DNA from: Duncaniella sp.
GTDB lineage: Bacteria > Bacteroidota > Bacteroidia > Bacteroidales > Muribaculaceae
Assembly: GCA_023664955.1 (NCBI GenBank)
Contig: JAMPEV010000001.1
Span: 159,765-223,764 of the forward strand
Direction of reading: 5' to 3'
Length of the DNA stretch: 64,000 bases
Shown: piece after piece, positions 52,041 to 61,270 of the stretch
How positions within the stretch are numbered: position 1 is the stretch's first letter
Layout of the letters: each line of letters starts with the position of its first letter
Translations under genes and position numbers: made by a program
Notes under the pieces: generated by a model
The model's database searches: none
What the model was told of the DNA's origin: nothing
The model's input: only the letters and a program-made list of their open reading frames with translations

Positions 52041-53846
52041 ATGAATAAGGCTAATCATAGTAAAATCAGCTCTGGTCTCACAATGTCAAATATAATGCGG
52101 AGAGTATGGGTGAACTACACTCTGATTACTGCGACTTGCTTTGTGTCATTAGCGCAAACTAATATTGCACCATCTCTCCCAGAGTTGCCTCCTTACCCTG
52201 AAGTCCATTCCCCGTTACTTGTCGAATCGGTAAAACTTGGTGACATTGACAACTTTGAGGAGGTGCAGCTAGGACTGCCAATCACACCCGGTCCATTTGA
52301 AGCCACATGGGAATCGATTGAGAAGAATTATCCCGGCAGCCCCCAATGGCTCAGAGACGCTAAAATAGGTTTTTGGGTGCATTTCGGTCCGCAAGCATCG
52401 GGTGAAAGCGGCGACTGGTATGCCCGCAATTTGTATAAACCCGGACATATCGCTTACGAGAACCATCTTAAGAATTTCGGACATCCATCGGAAGTGGGAT
52501 ATAAAGAAGTGTTACGTGACTGGAAACCATCGAAACTTGACCCTGAAGCATTAGCATCACTGTATAAAAAGGCAGGTGCGAGATTTCTGCTAATCCAGGG
52601 TGTGCACCATGACAATTATGACCTATGGGACTCACAGTATCAGCCTTGGAATTCTGTTAACATTGGGCCGAAACGTGACATTTTAAAGGAGTGGGTCGAG
52701 GCATGCCACAAGAATGAATTACGGTTCGGAGTGACATTTCATCACGAATATACTTGGTGGTGGTGGCAAACAGCATTTGCAGCTGACTCCTCAGGAGATA
52801 AAGCCGGCATCCCTTACGATGGCACATTGACACTTGGCGACGGCAAAGATAAATGGTGGGAAGGATATGACCCGCGGTTGCTATATGGAATAGATTTACG
52901 TGAATATGAAACCGTCGAGAGCAAGACTCATACACCCACAGGCCAGCCAGGGCCGGGAATCTACACCGGGCATCTTGAATATTGTAAATGGTATGCTACT
53001 CAGTGGGCTCTTCGTATCATGGACGTAACAGCCAACTATAAGCCCGATTTCATTTACACTGATGGCAACACTCAAGGTCCATTTACCGGTCGTAAGACCG
53101 GAGTAGGATATAAATGCAATGCCATGCAGACTGTTATGGCTGACTATTTTAATCGCCAGCTCCGCGACAAAGGGGTAGTGGACGGTTTTGCGATAATCAA
53201 ATTCCGCAAAGGGACCAACGGGGCAATGAATACCGCAGAGCACAACTTTCCTGACACCATCAATCGCTCTCAGCCTTGGATTCGCGAAGCTCCTATCGGT
53301 GATTGGTTCTACGCTCCGGGGTTTGTCTATGATTCAGGAACTGTAATCCGATTCATTATCGAAGCGATAGCGCGTGACGGGAACGTTGCACTCAACATCC
53401 CTATGCTCCCTGACGGATCCATAGAGGATAAATGTGTGTCAATGCTTGAGGAAGTGGGCAGATGGCTTGACATAAATGGGGAAGCAATCTACGGAAGCCA
53501 TGCGTGGCACACATTAGGTGAGGGGGAGATGGTAAACGGCAAACTGAAAAAGCTACCCGGTGGACGCCTCGGGCAAATTCATGCCGATTTCAAATTTGAC
53601 TCAACCGATATCAGGTTCTCAGTAGGCAAGGACGGCTCACTTTATGCTTTTTGCATGAATCTGCCCGAAAAAGGGGAGAAAATAAGAATAAAATCGCTCG
53701 CAAAAGGAAATGGACTTGATGTCAAGTCGTTGAAACTATTAGGCGTAGATGAAGATCCGGAATGGGAGCAAACCTCCGAATCGCTAACAATCGAGGGACT
53801 CACCTCAATTCCATGCCAAACTTCCATTGTATTTAAAATTAACTAA
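52041..53846 (+). CDS. GH29 alpha-L-fucosidase, secreted
   Basis: 601 residues from the ATG at 52041. The frame is open from 51987, but a promoter box at 52002-52009 rules out that start; Mets at 52083 and 52095 are alternatives. The latter directly opens a signal peptide (MRRVWVNYTLITATCFVSLAQT). The GH29 barrel shows KIGFWVHFGPQA, KAGARFLLIQGVHHDNYDLWDS, the nucleophile Asp in PDFIYTDGN, and NVALNIPMLPDGS. A C-terminal beta domain follows. It releases fucose from host or plant glycans in the periplasm or outside. It stands alone, without SusCD genes. Confidence 0.92.
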   Translation: MNKANHSKISSGLTMSNIMRRVWVNYTLITATCFVSLAQTNIAPSLPELPPYPEVHSPLLVESVKLGDIDNFEEVQLGLPITPGPFEATWESIEKNYPGSPQWLRDAKIGFWVHFGPQASGESGDWYARNLYKPGHIAYENHLKNFGHPSEVGYKEVLRDWKPSKLDPEALASLYKKAGARFLLIQGVHHDNYDLWDSQYQPWNSVNIGPKRDILKEWVEACHKNELRFGVTFHHEYTWWWWQTAFAADSSGDKAGIPYDGTLTLGDGKDKWWEGYDPRLLYGIDLREYETVESKTHTPTGQPGPGIYTGHLEYCKWYATQWALRIMDVTANYKPDFIYTDGNTQGPFTGRKTGVGYKCNAMQTVMADYFNRQLRDKGVVDGFAIIKFRKGTNGAMNTAEHNFPDTINRSQPWIREAPIGDWFYAPGFVYDSGTVIRFIIEAIARDGNVALNIPMLPDGSIEDKCVSMLEEVGRWLDINGEAIYGSHAWHTLGEGEMVNGKLKKLPGGRLGQIHADFKFDSTDIRFSVGKDGSLYAFCMNLPEKGEKIRIKSLAKGNGLDVKSLKLLGVDEDPEWEQTSESLTIEGLTSIPCQTSIVFKIN

Positions 53847-53880
53847 TAACCTCGAATTAAGTAATCTTCAAAAAATTATG

Positions 53881-53888
53881 TAATTTTG
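53881..53888 (+). promoter_or_regulatory. -7 box of the 5'-nucleotidase gene
   Basis: TAATTTTG, 36 bases before the ATG at 53925. No -33 match. Confidence 0.45.
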
Positions 53889-53924
53889 CATCCGATTTCA
53901 CCATCATAAAAATATTGACCAATC

Positions 53925-55445
53925 ATGAATTTAAGGAACGCCATAACCAGTGTCGCCACAATTGCCACTCTTCTTATTACAGGTTGCAAGCCTGCGGCCG
54001 ATAGTAATCACCTTGTCATTCTCCACACCAATGACACCCACTCAGCCATCGAACCTACTAATAAGAATCTTGGTGGGATAGCTCGCAGGAAGGTGCTTAT
54101 TGACAGCGTGAGAGACATACGTGAAAATGTAATGCTTATTGATGCAGGTGACGCAGTGCAAGGCTCGTTGTACTACACTCTGTTTGGTGGAGAAGTAGAG
54201 CGTGTGCTGATGAACAAACTTAATTACGACATCCAAATACTTGGCAACCATGAGTTTGACAAGGGGATGGAACAGCTCGCCAAAGAATGGAAACAGCTCA
54301 ATGCCACACGCATAAGTACCAACTATGATGTGACCGGCTCAACACTCGATGGACTCTTCGTGCCATCGCTCGTAAAAGAGGTCTCAGGCAAGAAAATCGG
54401 ATTTATCGGTATTAACCTCAATCCGGCCGGGATGATAGTAGAGGAGAATTACAAAGGAGTGAAATATCAAGATGCCATAGAAGCTGCCAATGCCGAAGCT
54501 GCCAATCTTAAATCCGACGGAGTCGACATGGTCATAGCAGTGACCCACATCGGATATGATAATGGGAATGATTACAGCGACATCAAATTGGCCGAAGCGT
54601 CAAAAGATATCGACTTGATAATCGGAGGACATTCCCACACAGTGGTTGAGCCACAATCGCCTGAATCTCGATGGAGAGTGGCGAATTTGAAGGGTGACAC
54701 TGTATCGGTGTTCCAGACTGGTTCAAGTGGTGTTAATCTCGGAGAAATCGACATTGACCTCGACACGAAAGAGATTACTGCACGTTTGATTCCCGTGGAC
54801 TCGCGTCTTGACAGCCGCATCGATCCGCAGTTTGAGGCTATGATTACTCCCTACCGCAATGCCGTCGATTCCATGCGTTCAAGCAAAATTGGTGTTTCGC
54901 CCCAGGAATTTGAGCGTAAATCTCCAGAAATGGTTAATCTTTTGAGCGACTTCGTGAAAATGAGAGGTGAAGAATTAGCCAATCGCCACATTGATATGTC
55001 AATCATGAACAAGGGTGGTATTCGAAATGACCTACCAAAGGGCGACATCACCAAGGGCGCTGTAATCGATATTGTGCCATTTGACAATTCTATTGTAGTA
55101 ATGGAAATCAAGGGTAGTGATCTGCTCGACAATTTTAAAATCATGGCAGCGCAGGGAGGACAGGGAGTATCGAAAAATGTGAGCGCACTATTTGACCCTA
55201 ACACCCATGAACTCAACAATGTTACAATCGATGGCAAAAAAATAAATCCCGACGCCACATACACCATAGCAACCATCGACTATCTTGCAGCGGGTAATGA
55301 CTACATGACACCTCTGAGCAAAGGTAAAATTATCGCAGTGAGCCCGGAGATACTCTATACTATACTCATCGACTACATTTCAAGTAGCAAACTTGACAAT
55401 CTCCTAAATAACCACGACACCACTAACAGAATGACAAGTTTCTAA
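53925..55445 (+). CDS. 5'-nucleotidase/2',3'-cyclic phosphodiesterase lipoprotein (UshA-like)
   Basis: 506 residues. Lipobox LLITGC (Cys21). The metallophosphatase domain has LHTNDTHSA, DAGDAVQG, LGNHEFDKG, VTHIGYDN and GGHSHT (all five metal-binding blocks). The 5'-nucleotidase C-terminal domain (about 325-500) has MNKGGIRNDLPKGDIT, VPFDNSIVVMEIKGSDL and YLAAGNDY. Both domains are in one chain. It hydrolyses extracellular nucleotides in the envelope. Confidence 0.93.
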   Translation: MNLRNAITSVATIATLLITGCKPAADSNHLVILHTNDTHSAIEPTNKNLGGIARRKVLIDSVRDIRENVMLIDAGDAVQGSLYYTLFGGEVERVLMNKLNYDIQILGNHEFDKGMEQLAKEWKQLNATRISTNYDVTGSTLDGLFVPSLVKEVSGKKIGFIGINLNPAGMIVEENYKGVKYQDAIEAANAEAANLKSDGVDMVIAVTHIGYDNGNDYSDIKLAEASKDIDLIIGGHSHTVVEPQSPESRWRVANLKGDTVSVFQTGSSGVNLGEIDIDLDTKEITARLIPVDSRLDSRIDPQFEAMITPYRNAVDSMRSSKIGVSPQEFERKSPEMVNLLSDFVKMRGEELANRHIDMSIMNKGGIRNDLPKGDITKGAVIDIVPFDNSIVVMEIKGSDLLDNFKIMAAQGGQGVSKNVSALFDPNTHELNNVTIDGKKINPDATYTIATIDYLAAGNDYMTPLSKGKIIAVSPEILYTILIDYISSSKLDNLLNNHDTTNRMTSF

Positions 55446-55496
55446 TCGAGTATTTACCGGATTACACTAAAGCACTTTAACAGACACTAAGCCACT

Positions 55497-55874
55497 ATGA
55501 ACGGATGGTTAACCGTGGGATTACTCGTAATCTCCAATATATTCATGACTTTCGCTTGGTACGGACAGCTTAAACTCCAGGAAATGAAAGTCATCACATC
55601 AAACACTCCCCTATACATCGTTATACTCGTGTCGTGGGGGATAGCTTTGATTGAGTATTGCTTCATGATACCCGCCAACCGATATGGATTTCATGAAAAT
55701 GGAGGAGCCTTCTCGCTGATGCAACTAAAAGTGATACAGGAAGTAATATCACTCCTTATATTCACAGTGTTCACCATAGTATGCTTCCGTGGAGAAGCCC
55801 TGCACTGGAATCACTTCCTCGCCTTCTGCCTGCTCATCCTCGCCGTCTACTTCGTATTCATGGATGTGAATTAA
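55497..55874 (+). CDS. DUF486 (DMT superfamily) membrane protein
   Basis: 125 residues and four hydrophobic helices, the size of small multidrug-type half-transporters. LVISNIFMTFAWYGQLKL, ILVSWGIALIEYCFMIPANRYG and GGAFSLMQLKVIQEVISLLIF are typical of DUF486. The substrate is unknown. It follows the 5'-nucleotidase by 51 bp. Confidence 0.88.
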   Translation: MNGWLTVGLLVISNIFMTFAWYGQLKLQEMKVITSNTPLYIVILVSWGIALIEYCFMIPANRYGFHENGGAFSLMQLKVIQEVISLLIFTVFTIVCFRGEALHWNHFLAFCLLILAVYFVFMDVN

Positions 55875-55986
55875 GTGGTGTTTTAACATCCTCTTAATAA
55901 TAACAGTCCCAGACTCGACCTTGCAGATATAATGGGAGATTAGCATGACATCGGTCCAACGGACTCAGATGCAGCATAATGTTTCT

Positions 55987-56043
55987 CTACACCCTCCAAC
56001 TCTGAAATGCTCCGATGGGGCATCTCAGCATTGGAGGGTGTAG
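55987..56043 (+). terminator. Long hairpin after the DUF486 gene
   Basis: A 13-bp perfect outer stem CTACACCCTCCAA/TTGGAGGGTGTAG closes an inner arm (AATGC...GCATCT) and is followed by ATTTTGTT. It lies 113 bp after the DUF486 stop, so it may be its terminator. The 57-bp element could equally be a processed RNA. Confidence 0.5.
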
Positions 56044-56160
56044 ATTTTGTTGCAAAGTTATTACTCTTAATGGGTGAAAATAGTGAGAAATATAATAAAG
56101 TTGGTAAAAAACAGAAGCTAAAAAATGAAATGTTAAATTTATGTTTGACAACATTTTTAA

Positions 56161-56191
56161 TTGTAAGATATGAAATAATGTTTTATATTTG
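56161..56191 (+). promoter_or_regulatory. Promoter of the structured RNA
   Basis: TTG (56161-56163, in AATTG), 20 bases, TATATTTG (56184-56191). A start near 56197 is predicted. Confidence 0.65.
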
Positions 56192-56196
56192 TAGCG

Positions 56197-56501
56197 ACCT
56201 TACGCCGTGAGACTTCGCAAGAAGCCGGAACGAGGGAGGTCATTACATAATGAAAGCGTTTACTTACGCTTGATTCTTGACACCTAAGAACTTCGCAAAC
56301 TCTTTGACAAAGTCAGGAATGAAGCAACGGTAGATGCCTTGGGTATGATAAAAAATGCCTTTGGGTGGATTGTATCATTTATGATATTTCCCATAGGAGT
56401 TTCATATATCATACGGCGTAGGCTCTGCGTTGCTCGTTCAACTTTGTTGGGCAATGCGAAGGCCTTTAGGTGTAGGACGAGTACAGATCCTGCGCTTTTT
56501 T
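56197..56501 (+). ncRNA. Structured noncoding RNA, family not identified
   Basis: About 305 nt between a good promoter and a strong terminator, with no convincing reading frame. Stems seen in order: GACCT/AGGTC enclosing CTTC-GCAA-GAAG (a GNRA tetraloop) at 56199-56250; AAGCGT/ACGCTT with loop TTACTT; TTCTT/AAGAA; CTTTG/CAAAG; a long-range GTATGATA/TATCATAC; and the terminal arm GCGTAGGCTCTG/CAGATCCTGCGC, 11 of 12 paired. It lacks RNase P, tmRNA and SRP signatures. Rfam families such as Bacteroidales-1 or 6S-Flavo are possible but not verified. Confidence 0.6.
56416..56501 (+). terminator. 3' terminator arm of the structured RNA
   Basis: Outer stem 56416-56427 with 56484-56495, inner stem CTCGT/ACGAG, then six T (56496-56501). 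Confidence 0.65.
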
Positions 56502-56669
56502 GTTTTACAATGCCTCATGGGGATCGGAGACATAATTTCACAATTAAACACAGTTTGTATCAAAACATGCAAATTTTCGGTAATTAAACTACACTCACCT
56601 TAAAAGAGTCTACCGTAATACATGCTATAAGAAAACGTTTTCAATTAACCGAGTATTTATAATCTACCC

Positions 56670-57584
56670 ATGAGAAAATTTCTACTAATCATATTTTTTA
56701 TTTATCCACTAAGTATTTATGCACAAATACTTAAAGAAAAGCGTGTATATTACTTAGACTGTTCTTATTCAATGGTGTCGAATAAAATATGGGACATAGT
56801 ATGTGATAACTTGAAGAATGCTATTGATAACGTTAATGATGAAACCACGGAACTTGTAGTAATTCCATTTGCATTGAACCACGATGGTGGTATAACAACG
56901 TTCAAAGCGACTGCATCAGAGTCCGGTAAGCAAAAGTTGAAAGATCAGATCTCGTCAATTTCACCAAGTAAAAATTCAATGACTTATCATTTTGTTCCAC
57001 TTCAAGATTTTTATATTAATCAGGTGGATTCATCTAAAGTTACTTATATGTTTTTGATGACAGATGGTCAAGACGAGTACGGAGATAAACATAAATTCCC
57101 TGAAATGCTTCAGAAATGGGGTGAAAATTATGGCGACAAAAATGTTTACGGGTTCTATGTTATGCTACATAAATCTGCTCAAAACAAAGATATCGAAAAC
57201 ATATGTAATACACAAAAGCATCTTTGGAAGGTCGAAACGGCAGATATCAATGTAAATTTAACTCGATTGCATAATAATGCAATATTTAATGCACGCAATG
57301 ATAAATATTTTGATATACCAATCTATGGGAAATCAGATGTTACTTTAAACGCTAAGTTTGAAAATTCATCTCCATATTACGTTAGCAGTACGTCCATCCA
57401 AAATGGGAGATTACGTGTTAATGTAAAATTCAAAGGCGATGTACATCACTTACCTGTATCTAAAGTATATTCTCTTCATGTCGAAATGAAGGATGGTGGG
57501 CAATATGACTTTTTGGTCAATGACGTTATAAGTGTTAAGTGTGAGAGTAAACCAGAAAGGTCATTAAAAATTAATGTAAAATGA
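56670..57584 (+). CDS. Secreted von Willebrand factor A-domain protein
   Basis: 304 residues. A signal peptide (MRKFLLIIFFIYPLSIYA) is followed directly by a vWA domain with an intact MIDAS site: DCSYS (Asp30, Ser32, Ser34) and TDG (131-133), with a Thr near 105. The domain ends near residue 215. The C-terminal 90 residues are beta-rich (KSDVTLNAKFENSSPYYVSS...VHHLPVSKVYSLHVEM), like an Ig-type domain. It is AT-rich compared with genes before 56 kb. It opens a five-gene operon and overlaps the next gene by ATGA. A metal-dependent adhesion or assembly role in the envelope is inferred. Confidence 0.85.
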   Translation: MRKFLLIIFFIYPLSIYAQILKEKRVYYLDCSYSMVSNKIWDIVCDNLKNAIDNVNDETTELVVIPFALNHDGGITTFKATASESGKQKLKDQISSISPSKNSMTYHFVPLQDFYINQVDSSKVTYMFLMTDGQDEYGDKHKFPEMLQKWGENYGDKNVYGFYVMLHKSAQNKDIENICNTQKHLWKVETADINVNLTRLHNNAIFNARNDKYFDIPIYGKSDVTLNAKFENSSPYYVSSTSIQNGRLRVNVKFKGDVHHLPVSKVYSLHVEMKDGGQYDFLVNDVISVKCESKPERSLKINVK

Positions 57585-58465
57585 AGTTTGTAAACATTAT
57601 ATATCTTTTAATAGTACTAACGCTAATGTCATGCGATGACCAATCAGTCTCTTTTGGGAAAGTCGATTCTTACTCAGGTTTTTTATGGAAGGAAGCTAAT
57701 ATCTCACCTGTTAAGAAAACTATCGAATTTGATTTTAGCATAGATGCACAAAATGATAAAAGTTCCTTTGCTGAATTTCAATTCGTAGATAATGATGGTA
57801 CTCCTATCAGTACAAACATCATGCAAGTATATGATGGAGGGCTATTACTAAGTGACAATAAGTTCCGTGTATCAAGTGACGTTAAATCAAAAGAATTAAC
57901 CATTACATTTCAACCGGGAGCATCGGAAGGAAAATATCAGGGATATCTTAAGCTTGTTGACCATAATCTTGATCGATTCGAATCTACCCAACTAAGCCCT
58001 GACGAAGAATTGGAAGTTCTCCAATGGACATTACAATATGATAAGATTATGAATCCCTTGGCAAAGTCGCTTCTTATCATTGCATTAGATATTTTTGCAG
58101 GTCTTTTAATATGGTTTCTAATCTTGCGTCCAACACTTTATCCTCGTTTTGGTAAAATTACTAAATCAATCATAATCAAACAAAATGACACGATAGTTGG
58201 TCAATTGAATTATTCGTTTAAGGGAGCAAGGAAGGTTGTGTTTTATAACAAAAAAATAGACCAATCTATTTGGAATCGTATATTCCTTGGTGAAATAAAA
58301 ACATATGTCAATCCTATTTTTAAGAGTATGCTCTCATTTACGCCAAGAAAGAAAAATGCGACTGTATTTGGGCCCGGGTACACATCATCACCCAATCCTT
58401 TCCCTAAAAATGGAATCGCATCTATTAATAATTATTCAGAAAAATTATCACTAATATTACGTTGA
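57581..58465 (+). CDS. Lipoprotein with an additional membrane helix, unknown family
   Basis: 294 residues. Lipobox TLMSC (Cys18). A beta-rich outer domain (about 25-155) leads to one membrane helix (about 160-183, LAKSLLIIALDIFAGLLIWFLIL), followed by basic residues and a roughly 110-residue inner domain. This layout would link a periplasmic part to the cytoplasm, anchored at both sides. No family is recognised. It overlaps the vWA gene by four bases and precedes the tubulin-like gene by 11 bp. It is well placed to connect the secreted vWA protein with the cytoplasmic GTPase. Confidence 0.8.
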   Translation: MKFVNIIYLLIVLTLMSCDDQSVSFGKVDSYSGFLWKEANISPVKKTIEFDFSIDAQNDKSSFAEFQFVDNDGTPISTNIMQVYDGGLLLSDNKFRVSSDVKSKELTITFQPGASEGKYQGYLKLVDHNLDRFESTQLSPDEELEVLQWTLQYDKIMNPLAKSLLIIALDIFAGLLIWFLILRPTLYPRFGKITKSIIIKQNDTIVGQLNYSFKGARKVVFYNKKIDQSIWNRIFLGEIKTYVNPIFKSMLSFTPRKKNATVFGPGYTSSPNPFPKNGIASINNYSEKLSLILR

Positions 58466-58476
58466 AATAAGTAATT

Positions 58477-61260
58477 ATGGCAATCAAACTTAAAAAAACA
58501 CTTTTTGTTGGTCTCGGAGGTACAGGAGTTTCCGTATTGCTGAAGATTAAGAAGTGTTTTGTAGACAGCTATGGAGAAGTACCGCCTATGATAGGATTTA
58601 TCGCTATTGATACGGATGGGGCTTCTAATAACAAAAGTATAACAAGCAATCGTGGAGAAATCATAAAACTTGACCCCACAGAGTTACTGGTATGTACAGT
58701 AAAAGGCGCATTAAATGTCTATAATGCAAACCCCAAAATTTACGACTGGGTTCCTTCCAAAAATATTGATAAATTATCTTCGATACAAGGGGGCGGAGCT
58801 GGACAAGTTCGTTCTAATGGCAGATTTATTGCATATTACAATAACCAACTGATAAAGAGTAATATTCAAGCAGCTATCATAAAAATACATCAGCTTATCC
58901 CCAAGGATTCAAAATACGAAGTTGATACAAACATCGGCGGATTAGAATATCCAGCTACCGTTAATGTTTTTGCTTCCATAGCTGGCGGTACTGGAAGTGG
59001 CATGCTTGTTGATACATTATGCATAATCAGGTCTGCTCTCAATCAAAATGCACAGGCATTCAAACTTCATCCATGGATAGTGTTGCCAGAGGTTTTTAGA
59101 GCGATGAATCTCGGACCATCTATGTCAAATGTGCTATATAATTCTTACGGTGCGTTACGCACATTGGATTATATAATGCATTACGACCCTAAATCACCAG
59201 CTATTAATTTTGGTTATTCAAAAATTAATGAGGCTTTATTTGATTATGCCTACGTTGTAAACAACACAAATACTGCAGGCATATCTTTCAACAACTTAGA
59301 TGATCTCACGGATGTAATTGCAAAAAGCGCCTTTTTGCCAGCTAACAAGATGGGGGACGATTTGGCCTCGCCATTTGATAACATTGTTGCTCAAAAGATG
59401 GGTGGAACATATGATATCCTCAATAAGAAAGCATGGGCAGCTTCAGCAAGTAGTGCCGAACTTATATATGATAGCCAAGCCGTTGGTCGTGCAAATGCTT
59501 ACGTTGCAATCACTCAACTGTGTAATTCTATGTTGCAATCTCCTACAGATGGGTCAAAAGATGCAAATGCCTTTTTTGATGATCCAGATGTAATGATTAG
59601 AGAAAATAATGGTCGTGATGATATTATAAATGCCCTCTTATCACCTGCTCCCATATATTCTCTTCAGATAGATGAAAACACCACTGAATTTGATATAAAC
59701 TCTTATATTGAGAATAATTGTGGGCAAGCTCAATTAGAGAAGTCTCTAAAAGATGCTCTTTCTGAAAAATTGTCCTCTGCCAATGAGTATTTTGACAAAT
59801 ATATATCTGAGATTATGTCGAGGGCTCAAGGAAAGGTTGATGGGGCCATTAAATTCATACAGGCATTATCTGACATAATCACTATATGTAAGGGCGAAAT
59901 GGAGAATGAAGGGCAAGAATTGCGCACCCTTAATTCAATTCCAACTCAATGGGGAGCAATGCTTAATGCGGTAAAGGTTAAAGGATTAAAGAGCTTCTTT
60001 GGCAAATCTGTCGATGAAGATGCTGTTGAAATTCTTCAAAATAAATTGGTCGAAACAGTAATGAACAAACGCGAAGAAATCCGCCGTTCATGGGCACTTA
60101 AATTCTATACCTGTTTTGAAGAAACCATCAATCAAAAACTTCAGATGATTGAAGGTTTAAAGGCCATACTTATTCAAATAGGTAAGGACAATACTCGAAA
60201 CCTTCTAAAAGAGCAGAATGAATCTTCATCGAAGTCCACATTTCAAATATTCCTGCATGAAAACGATGTCATGGAAGCTTCAAGACTTAATATCGATGAT
60301 GTAGTAAAGGCTAACTTTGTTCAATATTTAAATGGAGGAGTCTCTTCTTGGATAGGGCAGCCAAGGGAATATATTGAGAAAAAATTATGGAACTTCGCGA
60401 AAGAGACACCAAGTGTAAAGGCCGCAGTCAATACTGAGATTGATGATATTTTAAAGAATCTATCTGAAGAGGATGTTAAGAGTTATCTCAAACATCTAAT
60501 GATTCTTGCTTCACCACTTTGGACATACAATACACAGGGATACAATAACACGAACCTACAACTTGATAGATTTGTTATCGTTGGCGTCGGTAACCGCGAC
60601 ACAAGTATTTTGAGCCAGGATGACAAGTACAAAACATTCTTCGATACAAACGGGAATAAAACATCATTTGCTTCTACCAATCAAAACGATAGGGTATACG
60701 TATTAGTTGTGGAAGATCTCTTGCCAATATATGCTGTCAATAATTTCTCATCTTATCAAATGGATAATGATGAAAAGACTACGAGAGGCTTCATGATGGC
60801 TAACTATATTGATGAGAAACTCAATAATCGCATGAACTCCGATAATTTTAGTATGGTCCCAACTATCGAGGCAGATAATGTGCTTCAATACTGGGTGTGG
60901 GGATTTGTCTTTGACTATATTCACTATGATGCGAACGAAAATCAGTATTGGATTCGTTCAAAAAGTCGTGGTGACGCGGTGAGAAAATACAGATTCAATT
61001 TAAGCCATCAGAGAGATGTGGCATTTGATATTTTCAAGAGCGAGGGCTTGTACAAAGAGGTTGAGGAAGGGCTGAACCGTCAAATAGCAAAAAATGGCAG
61101 ACAACCGATTGAAGAAAAGATTGCGAACATAAAGATGGAAGATTCATACTTGGAAGACTATGCCAATTTAAGTCAACTTGAAAAAAGCAATCTTGATGAG
61201 CCAAGATTTAGAGCCGTACGAGACCTTTTATCTCAGGAAATAGGTCTAATGTCTGAATAA
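58477..61260 (+). CDS. Bacterial tubulin/FtsZ-like GTPase (Tubulin_2 type)
   Basis: 927 residues, more than twice the size of FtsZ. The GTPase domain is N-terminal: TLFVGLGGTGVSVLLKIKK (12-17 GLGGTG), IAIDTDG (44-48), GGGAGQVRSNGR (105-116) and the tubulin signature SIAGGTGSGMLVDT (168-180). The remaining 600 or so residues are largely helical with no recognised domain (coiled-coil-like at about 430-480 and 570-610). It lacks a signal peptide and is cytoplasmic. Large tubulin-like proteins of this kind have been linked by comparative genomics with vWA proteins in predicted membrane-remodelling systems. It is third in the operon, 11 bp after the lipoprotein gene and 10 bp before the 745-residue gene. 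Confidence 0.85.
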   Translation: MAIKLKKTLFVGLGGTGVSVLLKIKKCFVDSYGEVPPMIGFIAIDTDGASNNKSITSNRGEIIKLDPTELLVCTVKGALNVYNANPKIYDWVPSKNIDKLSSIQGGGAGQVRSNGRFIAYYNNQLIKSNIQAAIIKIHQLIPKDSKYEVDTNIGGLEYPATVNVFASIAGGTGSGMLVDTLCIIRSALNQNAQAFKLHPWIVLPEVFRAMNLGPSMSNVLYNSYGALRTLDYIMHYDPKSPAINFGYSKINEALFDYAYVVNNTNTAGISFNNLDDLTDVIAKSAFLPANKMGDDLASPFDNIVAQKMGGTYDILNKKAWAASASSAELIYDSQAVGRANAYVAITQLCNSMLQSPTDGSKDANAFFDDPDVMIRENNGRDDIINALLSPAPIYSLQIDENTTEFDINSYIENNCGQAQLEKSLKDALSEKLSSANEYFDKYISEIMSRAQGKVDGAIKFIQALSDIITICKGEMENEGQELRTLNSIPTQWGAMLNAVKVKGLKSFFGKSVDEDAVEILQNKLVETVMNKREEIRRSWALKFYTCFEETINQKLQMIEGLKAILIQIGKDNTRNLLKEQNESSSKSTFQIFLHENDVMEASRLNIDDVVKANFVQYLNGGVSSWIGQPREYIEKKLWNFAKETPSVKAAVNTEIDDILKNLSEEDVKSYLKHLMILASPLWTYNTQGYNNTNLQLDRFVIVGVGNRDTSILSQDDKYKTFFDTNGNKTSFASTNQNDRVYVLVVEDLLPIYAVNNFSSYQMDNDEKTTRGFMMANYIDEKLNNRMNSDNFSMVPTIEADNVLQYWVWGFVFDYIHYDANENQYWIRSKSRGDAVRKYRFNLSHQRDVAFDIFKSEGLYKEVEEGLNRQIAKNGRQPIEEKIANIKMEDSYLEDYANLSQLEKSNLDEPRFRAVRDLLSQEIGLMSE

Positions 61261-61270
61261 TTAATTTAAT

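Noticed and set aside
56007-56210. Plus-strand frame of 67 codons
   Set aside because: It starts inside the 57-bp hairpin and ends in the RNA promoter; composition looks non-coding.
56339-56587. Plus-strand frame of 82 codons
   Set aside because: It lies across the structured RNA and its terminator arm; the protein has no coherent features.
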